A stretch of DNA of 64,000 nt. Origin: HT1-32 sp040219025. Its GTDB lineage: Bacteria > Pseudomonadota > Alphaproteobacteria > Rhodospirillales > HT1-32. The DNA lies in contig JAVJTE010000020.1 of the NCBI GenBank assembly GCA_040219025.1, positions 992,001 through 1,056,000 of the forward strand. The letters are read 5' to 3'. A program made the translations under genes and the position numbers. The notes beneath the pieces were generated by a model. The model had not been told where the DNA came from. It saw only the letters and a program-made list of their open reading frames with translations, and searched no databases. Shown here piece after piece: positions 51,826-60,874 of this stretch. Within the stretch, counting starts at the first letter, position 1; each line of letters opens with the position of its first letter.

Positions 51826-53049
51826 TCAGTCCAGCGCAAATACGACGCTTTTCAGCGGACTTGAATCGGTAATCAGCGGATGTGCCGGATGATCCGGCGA
51901 GGGTCCGGCCATGCGGATCATCCGGCAGGCCCGACCGGCAGCATTCAGTCCCGCGGCAACTTCGGCAACCAGCCGGTCGATACCGATGACAGGGGAACGC
52001 GAGGCGAGGTAGAGATAGCCGCCGGAACTGATCAGCTGTCCGGCCAGTCTGGCCAGTTCGCGATATTCCAGTTCCCCCCGGTCGGCTTCCTTGCGGGTCA
52101 GCACAAGCGGGGGCGGGGTAATGGAAACCAGCGCATAGCGTTCGCTCAGTCCACTGCGTTCGATCAGTTCCGCCGTCGGGTTTCCGGATGAGATAACCGA
52201 CCGGTCGATGGCCTTGTTGATACGGGCATTGTGCAGCGCCAGCGCCAGATCGGTTTCATTGGCGCAGATGGCGGTCACCCGGTCGGCAGAATTCGCCGCG
52301 GCGACAGCAAGCCCTCCCGCACCGGCGAACAGGTCCAGCGCCTTGCCATGAAATTTCAGTCCGGCAATGAATCTGCGATCCTCGCGCTGGTCGAAATGCC
52401 AGATGTCACCGTCCTCGCGCATCAGATCAACCCGGAAGCGGAAGCCGTTTTCCATGATCTCCACTGGCTGATCGATACTGCCGGCGGCCAGATGGATGTA
52501 TTTCGGCAACCCCTCGGTTTCACGAAAGCGGTGATTGTTGCGAAGCACGACCGCATCAGCCTGCAGTACGGCCATGATAACCGGCAGCAGCCGTTCCATA
52601 CCGGCGGTCATCGCCTGAATGACAACCTTGCCCCTGAAGCGGTCAATTACCAGACCCGGCAGCCCGTCAGCCTCGCCATTGACCAGACGATAGAACGGAT
52701 CGGATATGCAGGCGTCCCGGATGGCCAGTGCCCGGGCGATCCGGCGCATCAGGAAATCATCGTTGATGACCGTGTTTGCCTCCCAGTCGAGGATACGCAG
52801 CGATGCCAGGGAGCGGGGGTTAAAGGTCGCAACACCGACCGCATCGCCGTCACCGGTCATCACGGTGACGATGGTGCCGGGATCCAGTGACTTGGTCCGG
52901 TCGTCCATGTCGATGGAATTTGAATACAGAATCGGCATACCTTCGCCGACACGTTTCCCGCGACCTGATTTCAGCCGGACAATGGCCCGCTTGCGGGGGT
53001 CGTCTGCCGGATGCGGGGTGATGCTGTCAGGGTCGATCCGCTCGGTCAT
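51826..53049 (-). CDS. RlmI-like class I rRNA methyltransferase with an altered catalytic motif
   Basis: A 407-residue protein with the RlmI/YccW layout: N-terminal PUA domain (about 20-95, RAIVRLKSGRGKRV and GDAVGVATFNPRSL), a middle EEHEH-type domain with VNGEADGLPGLVIDRFRGKV, and a SAM-binding domain with LDLFAGAGGLAVAAA at 238-252. RlmI relatives make m5C in 23S rRNA using a DPPxF-type motif; here the position reads ITPPPLV (310-316), without the aspartate. The activity may be changed. The start overlaps the ggt stop by four bases. Confidence 0.8.
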   Translation of the reverse strand: MTERIDPDSITPHPADDPRKRAIVRLKSGRGKRVGEGMPILYSNSIDMDDRTKSLDPGTIVTVMTGDGDAVGVATFNPRSLASLRILDWEANTVINDDFLMRRIARALAIRDACISDPFYRLVNGEADGLPGLVIDRFRGKVVIQAMTAGMERLLPVIMAVLQADAVVLRNNHRFRETEGLPKYIHLAAGSIDQPVEIMENGFRFRVDLMREDGDIWHFDQREDRRFIAGLKFHGKALDLFAGAGGLAVAAANSADRVTAICANETDLALALHNARINKAIDRSVISSGNPTAELIERSGLSERYALVSITPPPLVLTRKEADRGELEYRELARLAGQLISSGGYLYLASRSPVIGIDRLVAEVAAGLNAAGRACRMIRMAGPSPDHPAHPLITDSSPLKSVVFALD

Positions 53050-54755
53050 CGGGTTGTGGATCCTTCGAGCACGATACCCTCGCGACGCGGGTCTGCGCCG
53101 CCGTCGGGGCCGGCCGGTGTGATGCGAATGCCGTGCAGCCCTGAATTCAGACTGCGGATACTGACCTGGTGGCCGAGCGCTTCCAGCGCAGTCTTCAGCT
53201 CTGCCGCGGAGGTTTCTTCCTCCAGATCGGTTCCGCCATTCCGGTTGATTACATGCGGCAGGTCGATGGCCTGCTGCATCGTGAGGTTCCAGTCAATCAC
53301 GCCGATCAGTGTCTTTGCAACATAACCGATGATCCGTGATCCACCCGGCGAGCCGACCGCCATGCGGAGCCTGCCATCCGGGCCCAGCACCAGCGTCGGG
53401 GACATCGAACTGCGGGGGCGCTTGCCCGGCTCAACCCGGTTGGCGATAGCGATCCCGTCTTTTTCGGGGCTGAAGGAAAAGTCGGTGAGCTGGTTGTTCA
53501 GAATGAACCCACGGGTCATCAGCCGTGCCCCGAAAGCATTTTCGACACTGGATGTCATGGAGACGGCATTCCCGTCTGCATCCAGCACAGAAAGATGCGT
53601 CGTCGATTCCCGCTCGAAATCGTCCTGCATCGGGATCAGTGCCCCGTGATCCTGTGGCGGTGTCCCGGGCTCAGCCTTGCCGACGCTGCTTTTCAGACTG
53701 ATCTGCCCGGCCCGGCTTTTCAGATACCCGGGATCCAGCAGACCCTTCAGGGGGGCGGGGACGAAATCCGTATCGGCGAGATAGAGATTGCGGTCGGCAA
53801 AGGCCAGTCGCCCGGCTTCGGCGATCAGATGCGTGGCTGCCAGACTGTCCGGGGCCATCCGGTGGAGGTCAAAACCTTCCAGCAGGCCCAGTATCTGCGC
53901 CACCGTAATACCGCCGGAAGACGGGGGCGGCATGCCGCAGATCCGGTTTTCGCGATAGGTCCCGCAGACCGCCTGTCGCCGGATAGCGCGATAGCCTGAC
54001 ATATCCTCTGCTGTCATCAGGCCGGGATTGCGGTCAGCCCCCCGAACCGTCCGGACGATGTCGGCGGCAATCTGGCCATTGTAGAAGACATCGGCACCCC
54101 CGCCTGCAACCTGATCCAGGACATCCGCATAGGCCGGGTTGCGCAGCAATGCGCCGACCGGCAGGGCGGTGCCGTCGGGCTGATAAAAATAGCTGCGGGT
54201 GGTGTCGAAGGTGGTCAGGCGTTCGGTGTCGCGATCAATCAGGTAATGCAGGCGGGGGGAGATCTGGAAACCGTCGCGGGCCAGCCGGATCGCCGGAGCA
54301 AACAGATCAGCCCAGGGCAGCCTGCCATGGTCCTGATGGGCCTGTTCCAGCATCCGGAGCAGGCCGGGTACGCCGACAGACAACCCGCCGACAACAGCAT
54401 CATAGAATTTGCGGGGCGTTTCGTCAGGCCCGAGGAACATCTCGGGGGTTGCAGCGGCAGGGGCCGTTTCCCGCCCGTCATAGGCGTCGATAACACCATT
54501 CCCGGCACGGAAATGCATCAGGAAGCCGCCGCCACCGATACCGGAACTCTGCGGCTCTACCAGACCGAGAACAAGCTGCGCTGCAATCGCCGCGTCAACG
54601 GCACTCCCGCCGGCGGCCAGAATGTCCCGCCCGGCCTCTGCCGCATGCGGATTGGCCGCTGAAATCATGTAGCGGCCATCCGCCTGTGCCTGAGCGGTCA
54701 GTGACAGAAAAGCAGCGCTGAAAACAGATAACAGGATAAGTCTGATGCAGGTCAT
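53046..54755 (-). CDS. ggt: Gamma-glutamyltransferase
   Basis: A 569-residue exported Ntn-hydrolase that cleaves and transfers gamma-glutamyl groups, mainly from glutathione, in the periplasm. A signal peptide covers residues 1-25 (cut near AQA-DG). Early motifs are ILAAGGSAVDAAIAAQLVLG and SSGIGGGGFLMHF. The autoprocessing nucleophile is Thr385 in ESTTHLSV, which starts the small subunit; GSPGGSRIIGYV near the C-terminus binds substrate. All look intact. It is upstream of and coupled to the methyltransferase gene. Confidence 0.94.
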   Translation of the reverse strand: MTCIRLILLSVFSAAFLSLTAQAQADGRYMISAANPHAAEAGRDILAAGGSAVDAAIAAQLVLGLVEPQSSGIGGGGFLMHFRAGNGVIDAYDGRETAPAAATPEMFLGPDETPRKFYDAVVGGLSVGVPGLLRMLEQAHQDHGRLPWADLFAPAIRLARDGFQISPRLHYLIDRDTERLTTFDTTRSYFYQPDGTALPVGALLRNPAYADVLDQVAGGGADVFYNGQIAADIVRTVRGADRNPGLMTAEDMSGYRAIRRQAVCGTYRENRICGMPPPSSGGITVAQILGLLEGFDLHRMAPDSLAATHLIAEAGRLAFADRNLYLADTDFVPAPLKGLLDPGYLKSRAGQISLKSSVGKAEPGTPPQDHGALIPMQDDFERESTTHLSVLDADGNAVSMTSSVENAFGARLMTRGFILNNQLTDFSFSPEKDGIAIANRVEPGKRPRSSMSPTLVLGPDGRLRMAVGSPGGSRIIGYVAKTLIGVIDWNLTMQQAIDLPHVINRNGGTDLEEETSAAELKTALEALGHQVSIRSLNSGLHGIRITPAGPDGGADPRREGIVLEGSTTR

Positions 54756-54907
54756 GCGGGTCCTTGTGTCGGCAGTCTCGACCAGAGATTCTCAATATGT
54801 ACGCCAACAGTAAACCCGTTGTGCCGGGAGGTCATTTTCTTTGCAGTATGGCGTGCTATAAATAGCTACTGTGTAGAAAATATCCCGCCACGGATGCAGA
54901 GAGTAAT

Positions 54908-55642
54908 ATGGGCCTGCCCAAAGTCATCAGCCTGCCAGACCCGAGCTTCCGCAATTGCGGTCCCTGCGACGTATGTGAAGCCCGCGAGCTGTCATTCTGT
55001 GCCGCGCTTGAGACAGGGGATATCCATCATCTGGCCCGCATACTGACCATCATCACCGCAGAATCCGGGGCTGTCCTGTTTCATGAAGGTGATGATGCGA
55101 AGCATGTCTATAACGTTACCTCCGGCTGTATCAAGCTGCACAAGATGCTGCCTGACGGACGGTTGCAGATTATCGGTTTCATGTTTGAAGGTGATTATCT
55201 CGGCATGCCCCGGACACCGGAGTACCGGTCTACGGCGCAGGCTGTCGACGATGCGAAGCTCTGCCGGTTCCGGCTGAAGGACTTCCAGACACTGTCGGAC
55301 GATCACCCGGAACTGGGACGCCGGCTGTTCGAGATGGCGCGGACCGAGATCGATGCCGCCGGCGAGCATATGCTGTTGCTGGGCCGCAAGACGGCAAAGG
55401 AACGGCTCGCGTCATTCCTGCTGCATCTGTCGGCAGGCCAGTCCCGGCGCGGACGCCCGTCCAATCCGGTCTCGCTGCCCATGAGCAGGGGCGATATCGC
55501 CGATTATCTTGGTCTGACCATCGAGACGGTGAGCCGCACATTCACCAGCTTCCGGAAATCCGGCCTGATCGACCTGCCGGACAAGTCACATGCCTTCCTG
55601 AAAGACCCGGACAGCCTGATGGCGATTGCCGAGAACGAATAG
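54908..55642 (+). CDS. fnrL: Fnr-type oxygen-sensing regulator (FnrL)
   Basis: A 244-residue Crp/Fnr regulator. Cys20, Cys23 and Cys31 in CGPCDVCEARELSFC (with an extra Cys17) plus Cys119 form the Cys-x2-Cys-x7-Cys...Cys pattern that holds the oxygen-labile 4Fe-4S cluster in FnrL. The cyclic-nucleotide-fold domain spans about 40-160, and the helix-turn-helix reads SRGDIADYLGLTIETVSRTF, with the E-x3-SR contact typical of TTGAT half-sites. It should switch genes for low-oxygen growth. It is transcribed alone. Confidence 0.93.
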   Translation: MGLPKVISLPDPSFRNCGPCDVCEARELSFCAALETGDIHHLARILTIITAESGAVLFHEGDDAKHVYNVTSGCIKLHKMLPDGRLQIIGFMFEGDYLGMPRTPEYRSTAQAVDDAKLCRFRLKDFQTLSDDHPELGRRLFEMARTEIDAAGEHMLLLGRKTAKERLASFLLHLSAGQSRRGRPSNPVSLPMSRGDIADYLGLTIETVSRTFTSFRKSGLIDLPDKSHAFLKDPDSLMAIAENE

Positions 55643-55660
55643 CTTTCTGCCGCGCGGTAC

Positions 55661-57145
55661 TCAGCTTATCTGTGCCGAGGCCTCCTGAACCTTGGATGTA
55701 GCCTCGTTAACCCGGTTTGCAGAACTGACGATCTCGCTGAGACCGCCGGCGATCGAATCAACGCCACTGGAAGCGGTCTGCATATTGCCTGACATTTCGT
55801 CGGTTACGGTAGACTGTTCTTCAACCGCGGCTGCAATCGCCGATGAAATCTGGCTGAGTTCGGCGATTGAATTGGTGATAACGGCAATCGCAGTGACAGA
55901 AGCCTCGGTTGATTTCTGAACTTCGGTAACAAGCCCGCGGATCTCGCCGGTTGCCTTCGCCGTCTGGTTGGCGAGATTCTTGACTTCCGACGCCACGACA
56001 GCGAATCCCTTGCCGGCTTCACCGGCACGGGCTGCTTCGATGGTCGCATTCAGTGCCAGCAGATTGGTCTGCTCGGCGATATCGTTGATCAGTTCGATGA
56101 CATCACCGATCTTGCCTGCCGCCTTCGCCAGTCCGGCAATGGTCTCGCCGCTCTGACCGGCCTGATCGACTGCTTCGCTGCTCATCTGCGATGCCCGGAC
56201 GACCTGGCTGCTGATCTCGCGCACGGAGGCCGACAGCTCCTCTGACCCGGCTGCGACAGCCTGAACATTTGCAGAAGTGACATCCGCTGTCGCGGCAGCG
56301 GCAGCGACCTGTTCAGTGACGGTTTCTATCTCCCGGGCGATCCTGCCAAGGTCGGCATTGATGGATTTCTGAACTTCTTCCCGGCGCACCCTGTCGTTCA
56401 CCATCGAGGTAATGTCGGAGGCAAATTTGACAACTTTCAGGAGCTGTCCGTTCGGACGCCTGATCGGATTATAGGTCGCCTGAATCCAGAAACCCTGCCC
56501 GCCTTTGCGGATACGTCTGAACTCGCCGGACTGGAATTCACCCCGGTTGAGGGCCTGCCAGAAATTCTTGTAGTCCGTGGAATTGCCATAGGCGCTGTCG
56601 ACGAAAATACGGTGATGTTTGCCGATGATCTCGCTGGCTTCATAGCCAGATGCTTTCAGGAAATTGTCATTGGCTTGCAGGATGATGCCGTCCAGATCGA
56701 ATTCGATAACCGCCTGCGACTGATGGATGGCATTGATCTGGCCCTGATAGTCGGCATTTTTTCGTTTTCTGTCCGTAATGTCGATGGCGAACTTGACGAC
56801 CTTGTAGGGCTTGCCGTTACTGCGCAGGATCGGATTGTAGGATGCCTGTATCCAGACGCCTTCGCCATCCTTGCGGATCCGGCGATATTCGGCCGACTGG
56901 TAATCGCCCTGCCGCAGGGTTGACCAGAACGCTTCGTATTCCGGTGATTTGGCATGGGCCGGATCAACAAAGATCCGGTGATGTTTGCCCCTGATTTCGT
57001 TCAGCTCATACCCGAGCGTCTGCAGGAACAGGTCGTTCGCCGTAATGATTGTACCATCCATATTGAATTCGATGGTCGCCTGGGATTTTCCGATGGCGGC
57101 CATGATGGCTTCGAGTTCCCGAATGCGTCCTGAAAACGGCACCAT
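55661..57145 (-). CDS. Soluble double-PAS methyl-accepting chemotaxis protein
   Basis: A 494-residue chemoreceptor without membrane helices, hence cytoplasmic. Two PAS domains (about 10-120 and 132-245) are near copies: both contain GKHHRIFVD, a QSAEYRRIRKDG or QSGEFRRIRKGG block, and WIQA-YNPI-R-NG. Such PAS pairs bind haem or flavin in aerotaxis receptors. The signalling domain (about 290-490) has the hairpin tip NDIAEQTNLLALNATIEAAR and AGEAGKGFAVVASEVKNLA. The ATG at 57145 follows AGGGGAAA; longer upstream frame has no similarity. Confidence 0.92.
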   Translation of the reverse strand: MVPFSGRIRELEAIMAAIGKSQATIEFNMDGTIITANDLFLQTLGYELNEIRGKHHRIFVDPAHAKSPEYEAFWSTLRQGDYQSAEYRRIRKDGEGVWIQASYNPILRSNGKPYKVVKFAIDITDRKRKNADYQGQINAIHQSQAVIEFDLDGIILQANDNFLKASGYEASEIIGKHHRIFVDSAYGNSTDYKNFWQALNRGEFQSGEFRRIRKGGQGFWIQATYNPIRRPNGQLLKVVKFASDITSMVNDRVRREEVQKSINADLGRIAREIETVTEQVAAAAATADVTSANVQAVAAGSEELSASVREISSQVVRASQMSSEAVDQAGQSGETIAGLAKAAGKIGDVIELINDIAEQTNLLALNATIEAARAGEAGKGFAVVASEVKNLANQTAKATGEIRGLVTEVQKSTEASVTAIAVITNSIAELSQISSAIAAAVEEQSTVTDEMSGNMQTASSGVDSIAGGLSEIVSSANRVNEATSKVQEASAQIS

Positions 57146-57356
57146 GTTATTTCCCCTGAAAGTTCGGCTTTGCGAAGATCTGACACTAAGGACACTTCGG
57201 AAAAGTTGCCAGTGAGGGGAAACACCTAGCATTGGTTGGGTTTTCGGGAAATATGAATGCCGGTCTTGCCTGCCAATGAACAGAACCTGGTTTTTCCCGG
57301 AAGGGACTGTTTTCAGACAGTACCGGCCGCGATGACCTGATGGCTATCCATCCGCC

Positions 57357-58457
57357 TTACCAGCCGTTGACCCGCGGCCATTCGGTGGTCAGTTCACCCG
57401 CTTCGAGGACGTGATAACGGTCGTAGGCGGCTGAGGTCATGCAGACATGGTTTGGCAGAATGCGCAGCTGGCTGCCGACCGGCCAGGCGTCGAAATCAAT
57501 CGGCCCGGTGCTTTCGATAATCCCGTGTTCCTGATGGACGTCGGCCACGATCATCTCCGGGGCACCCCGGACCATGCCATAGCCCAGGTCACGGGGCAGT
57601 TTTGCCGTTGAGCGGTCTTTCGACAGTGCCAGCCCGCCGGCGTCAATCAGCAGCCGGTTTTCGCCCCGCCGGTGGCGGATGACCGTCGCCAGCACGCTGA
57701 CCGCAAGATCGTCGAGGCCGCAACTTCCGATACCGGCCTGAAACAGGTCGCCGAACAGATAAACACCCGGCCGCATTTCCGTCACACCGTCAAGATGCCG
57801 GGCATACAGGGCCGTCGGTGTGGAGCCGACGCTGACCACCGGACAGGCATGACCGGCAGCACGCAGCCGTGTTGCGGCATCCACGGCTCCCGCCCGTTCC
57901 TCCTCGGCAATCTGCTCGACGGCCGGAATGTCACCTGCGCCATAGGAATGTCCGGCATGTGCCAGCACACCACGCAGTTCCACATTGCCGTTTGCCGTCA
58001 GGGCAGCGGCGATTTCCATCAGCGCCGGGTCATTGGCAAAGACCCCGCCGCGCTCGCCCCCGGTATCGACTTCAATATGGACGGCGAAGTGATGCCCGTG
58101 CGCGGCGATGGCACGTGCGGTTTCCACCTCGTCAACGATCAGGCCGATATTCGCCCCCCGGTCCATCAGGGCGGCAACGCTGTCCAGCTTGCCGGGAGCA
58201 ATGCCGACGGCATAGGTGATATCGGTGAAACCGGCAGTCAGGAAATAGTCAGCCTCACGCAGGGTTGATACCGTGATGCCGCCGAACTGGCCGCGGGTTG
58301 CCAGCCGCGCGACCTCGGCAGATTTCGAGGTCTTGAGATGCGGGCGCAGGCGCACACCAAGCGCCGCCGCGCGTTCGCTCATCCGCGCAGCATTCCGTTT
58401 CAGGCGGTCATGGTCCAGCATCAGACAGGGGGTGGGCAGGGCAAATGCATCAGGCAT
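57357..58457 (-). CDS. DSD1-family PLP enzyme (D-threonine aldolase / D-serine dehydratase-like)
   Basis: A 366-residue fold-type III PLP protein. Lys42 in RPHLKTSKSAEVA should carry PLP; the C-terminal ILPNHVCMTSAAYD supplies the His-x-Cys metal site of the family, and GVLAHAGHSYGAG and PGVYLFGDLFQ are conserved. Members act on D-threo-3-hydroxyaspartate, D-threonine or D-serine; the exact substrate is not clear. Its start overlaps the cupin gene by eight bases, so the two are coupled. Confidence 0.86.
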   Translation of the reverse strand: MPDAFALPTPCLMLDHDRLKRNAARMSERAAALGVRLRPHLKTSKSAEVARLATRGQFGGITVSTLREADYFLTAGFTDITYAVGIAPGKLDSVAALMDRGANIGLIVDEVETARAIAAHGHHFAVHIEVDTGGERGGVFANDPALMEIAAALTANGNVELRGVLAHAGHSYGAGDIPAVEQIAEEERAGAVDAATRLRAAGHACPVVSVGSTPTALYARHLDGVTEMRPGVYLFGDLFQAGIGSCGLDDLAVSVLATVIRHRRGENRLLIDAGGLALSKDRSTAKLPRDLGYGMVRGAPEMIVADVHQEHGIIESTGPIDFDAWPVGSQLRILPNHVCMTSAAYDRYHVLEAGELTTEWPRVNGW

Positions 58458-58818
58458 CGAGTGTCTCGAATTCAGCAGGTGAGGTGATTTCCAGAATCTC
58501 GCAATCGTCGGAGCAACTCATCAGTTCATGGCGAATGCCCGGCGGCTGGTGAACGCAGTCCCCGGCCACAAGATCGTGTTCTCCATGTCCGTCATAACGG
58601 AAACGGACAGTCCCTTTCAGGACATAGAAAATCTGGAAGTCGAGAGGGTGGCGGTGAAAACCGGTGCCGTCCGTACAGGCCTGCCTGGCGCGGATCACAT
58701 GGGCCATGTAGCGGCCTTCGGTGGCTGACTTGATACCGAGGTCACGGTATTCAAAGAACGACCGCAGGCCCCCGTCATCGAACTTTCCCTCTGCCGCCTT
58801 GCTGATGCTGAACTTCAT
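58450..58818 (-). CDS. Small cupin-domain protein
   Basis: A 122-residue single cupin barrel. The metal motif starts HRHPLDFQIFYVLKGTVRF and the second motif has DCVHQPPGIRHEL. It may bind a small ligand or metal and act with the PLP enzyme it precedes, as a dioxygenase-like or sensor protein. The ATG at 58818 is used because similarity starts there. Confidence 0.8.
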   Translation of the reverse strand: MKFSISKAAEGKFDDGGLRSFFEYRDLGIKSATEGRYMAHVIRARQACTDGTGFHRHPLDFQIFYVLKGTVRFRYDGHGEHDLVAGDCVHQPPGIRHELMSCSDDCEILEITSPAEFETLDA

Positions 58819-58874
58819 CCGGTTGTATCCTTGCCCTGACAATCCGGGGAGGATAACCCGGCTGGATCAACTCG

Positions 58875-60452
58875 TCACGTCAAGGCGGCGGTTCCGGTGC
58901 CATCACCGGACGGCAGGCTTATGCGGGCTTCTGTGCCACGCACCGGATGGCTTGCAAGGTTCAGACTGCCGTTGTTCCGGGCAAGAATTTTGTGACACAG
59001 GGCAAGCCCGGTCCCCGATCCGCGCTCTCCTCCGGTTCCGAGCAGCGACATCACCCTGTCGCCGGACATCGCCGCATTGATCTGGTCCGGGGTCATGCCG
59101 GTACCATTATCAGTCACCCGGACCGTCACCTCGTTACCGGACCGTTCAGCATCAACGGATATTGTCCCGCCGGCCGGTGTGAACTTGATGGCATTACCGA
59201 CCAGATTGCGCAGCACAATTTCGGTCATCTGCGGGTCACCATGGGCCTGCAGGTCATCCTCGATCTGCAGGTCGATGCGGATCTGCTTGGCCTCTGCCAG
59301 CGGGTGCAGCAGATCGAGTACCGATTCGACCGCACCGGCAATGCTGAAACTTTCACTCAGCGCGGAGGTGCTGTCGTTCCGGAGCATGGTCTGATCGGTC
59401 ATCCCGGCGAGGATTGTATAGGCGCTGGCGGCGGCATGGCGGATGGCGCGGGCCGACGCGTCCAGCTCCTGCGGTGACAGGGAGCCGGCAGTGGCGGACA
59501 GGCTTTCACTGCGGGCCAGCAGAATGGAAAAGGGAGTCTTCAGATCATGAATGGTGGCAGACAGCATCAGATCCCGCTGACCCTCAGCCGACGTCGGGTT
59601 ATCGTCCGCCAGATTGTCGGCCAGTGAACGGATGAAAGCCGCCGCCTCCCGCGCATCAACCTTGGCCTCCCGCACCAGCCAGTCGAAATGGCTGGTCATC
59701 GAGCGGATCCGCTCGGATTCGCGGAACGCCAGATAGAACCGGCCAACAAAGATCACTGACAGGATCGGGCCGAAAACCGTCATCGGGGCGCTGAAGACCT
59801 CGCGGGCATCGAACAGGAACAGCCGCAGTGACGGATAAAGCTCGTCACAAATTGCCGCAAGCCGGTGCAGCTGCTCGCGCCGGATGCCGATATCAAGACC
59901 GCGATAGTAACCGGAACCCTCGGCAAAGGCCTGCAGCTCATGCAGGGGCAGGGCGATCTCGTAGTCCGAATTGCCGGATCGTAACTGTTCGATGCTGCTG
60001 CGCATACGGTCAATGGCCTGTTCCGGCGTAACCCCCAGAAAGGCGGCATATTCCCAGCGCAGCATATCCTCGGTCTTCAGGCTGTCGGGCAGGGTCGCCG
60101 GGACATGGCGGATCTTGTATCCCGCCGCCTCGCGATGCCAGTCCAGTATCTGTTCGTCTGCCGGGCGGCGTTCCGCCCGGGTGACCGACATCGCCGCGGC
60201 AATGACATCGCCGGGCCTCTCCGGCCGTTCGGTCAGCCCCAGCAGCCAGTCCGTGCTGATGCCCAGCGCCTGTGCCGCATCCGCTGCCAGCTGTGCATTT
60301 GGCAGGCGGGCTGTCCCTTCCGCCAGAATCTGGCCGATGGTCGAGCGGTCAACGCCGGTTTCCCGCGCCAGCCGGCTGCGTGAAAAGCCGGAATGTGCCA
60401 TTGCCCGTTCAAGCCGTTGCCGGAACAGGGCTGACCGGTCACGTTTGTCCAT
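58875..60452 (-). CDS. Histidine kinase with an N-terminal XRE-type DNA-binding domain
   Basis: A 525-residue protein with an unusual order of domains. Residues 10-75 look like an XRE/Cro helix-turn-helix (SRSRLARETGVDRSTIGQIL, then ALGISTDWLLGL). Residues about 165-262 form a distinct middle domain (GYYRGLDIGIRREQLHRLAA, LFLFDAREVFSAPMTVFGP). The kinase core follows: His302 in SATIHDLKTPFSILLA, the N box RNLVGNAIKF, G1 DNGTGM at 448 and G2 GSGTGLAL at 478. No membrane helix is seen, so it is cytoplasmic. The ATG at 60452 is preferred; a TTG four codons earlier is possible. It could bind DNA and signal through phosphotransfer in one chain. Confidence 0.85.
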   Translation of the reverse strand: MDKRDRSALFRQRLERAMAHSGFSRSRLARETGVDRSTIGQILAEGTARLPNAQLAADAAQALGISTDWLLGLTERPERPGDVIAAAMSVTRAERRPADEQILDWHREAAGYKIRHVPATLPDSLKTEDMLRWEYAAFLGVTPEQAIDRMRSSIEQLRSGNSDYEIALPLHELQAFAEGSGYYRGLDIGIRREQLHRLAAICDELYPSLRLFLFDAREVFSAPMTVFGPILSVIFVGRFYLAFRESERIRSMTSHFDWLVREAKVDAREAAAFIRSLADNLADDNPTSAEGQRDLMLSATIHDLKTPFSILLARSESLSATAGSLSPQELDASARAIRHAAASAYTILAGMTDQTMLRNDSTSALSESFSIAGAVESVLDLLHPLAEAKQIRIDLQIEDDLQAHGDPQMTEIVLRNLVGNAIKFTPAGGTISVDAERSGNEVTVRVTDNGTGMTPDQINAAMSGDRVMSLLGTGGERGSGTGLALCHKILARNNGSLNLASHPVRGTEARISLPSGDGTGTAALT

Positions 60453-60455
60453 TAA

Positions 60456-60493
60456 AATCACCAAAGTTTAGAAAAGTCATTGATCTGGTGATT
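60456..60493. promoter_or_regulatory. Inverted repeat between the XRE-kinase gene and the DUF2061 gene
   Basis: AATCACCA (60456-60463) is mirrored by TGGTGATT (60486-60493), with 9 of 10 bases matching when extended by two. The half-site centres are 30 bases apart. It starts four bases before the kinase ATG and sits in the only gap between the divergent genes. It is a natural operator for the kinase's own DNA-binding domain. Confidence 0.5.
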
Positions 60494-60575
60494 ATGCAGC
60501 AAATTCCCTGAATACACACGGCCCTCTGACAGGTTTATACCGGCATCCGCAACATGGAGAATTCAGGAGACAGTT

Positions 60576-60776
60576 ATGGAGAGCAACATCCGCCTTATCG
60601 CCAAGTCGATCAGCTGGCAGTCATCCGGCATCATCGTGATGACGCTGATCTGTTATCTGGTGACCGGATCGGTGAATGCGGGCGGGTTGATTGCGGTTGT
60701 CAGCGCCGTGGTCGGCCTGGCGACATTCTATCTGCACGAAAAGCTCTGGTCGCGGATCCGCTGGGGCCGTGTGTAA
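60576..60776 (+). CDS. DUF2061 small membrane protein
   Basis: A 66-residue protein of the DUF2061 family: KSISWQSSGIIVMTLICYLV forms the first hydrophobic helix and VVSAVVGLATFYLHEKLW the second. Such proteins are two-helix inner-membrane proteins of unknown function. GGAGA precedes the ATG. It is divergent from the XRE-kinase gene and shares its inverted repeat region. Confidence 0.85.
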   Translation: MESNIRLIAKSISWQSSGIIVMTLICYLVTGSVNAGGLIAVVSAVVGLATFYLHEKLWSRIRWGRV

Positions 60777-60874
60777 CGGGCCGGCCAGACGGACAGTTCT
60801 GTTTCGGTCATCTTTCAAAATCACCACTGCCCCCTCCATACCTTCCCGACATATCAGGTCAGGAGGATGGGTGC

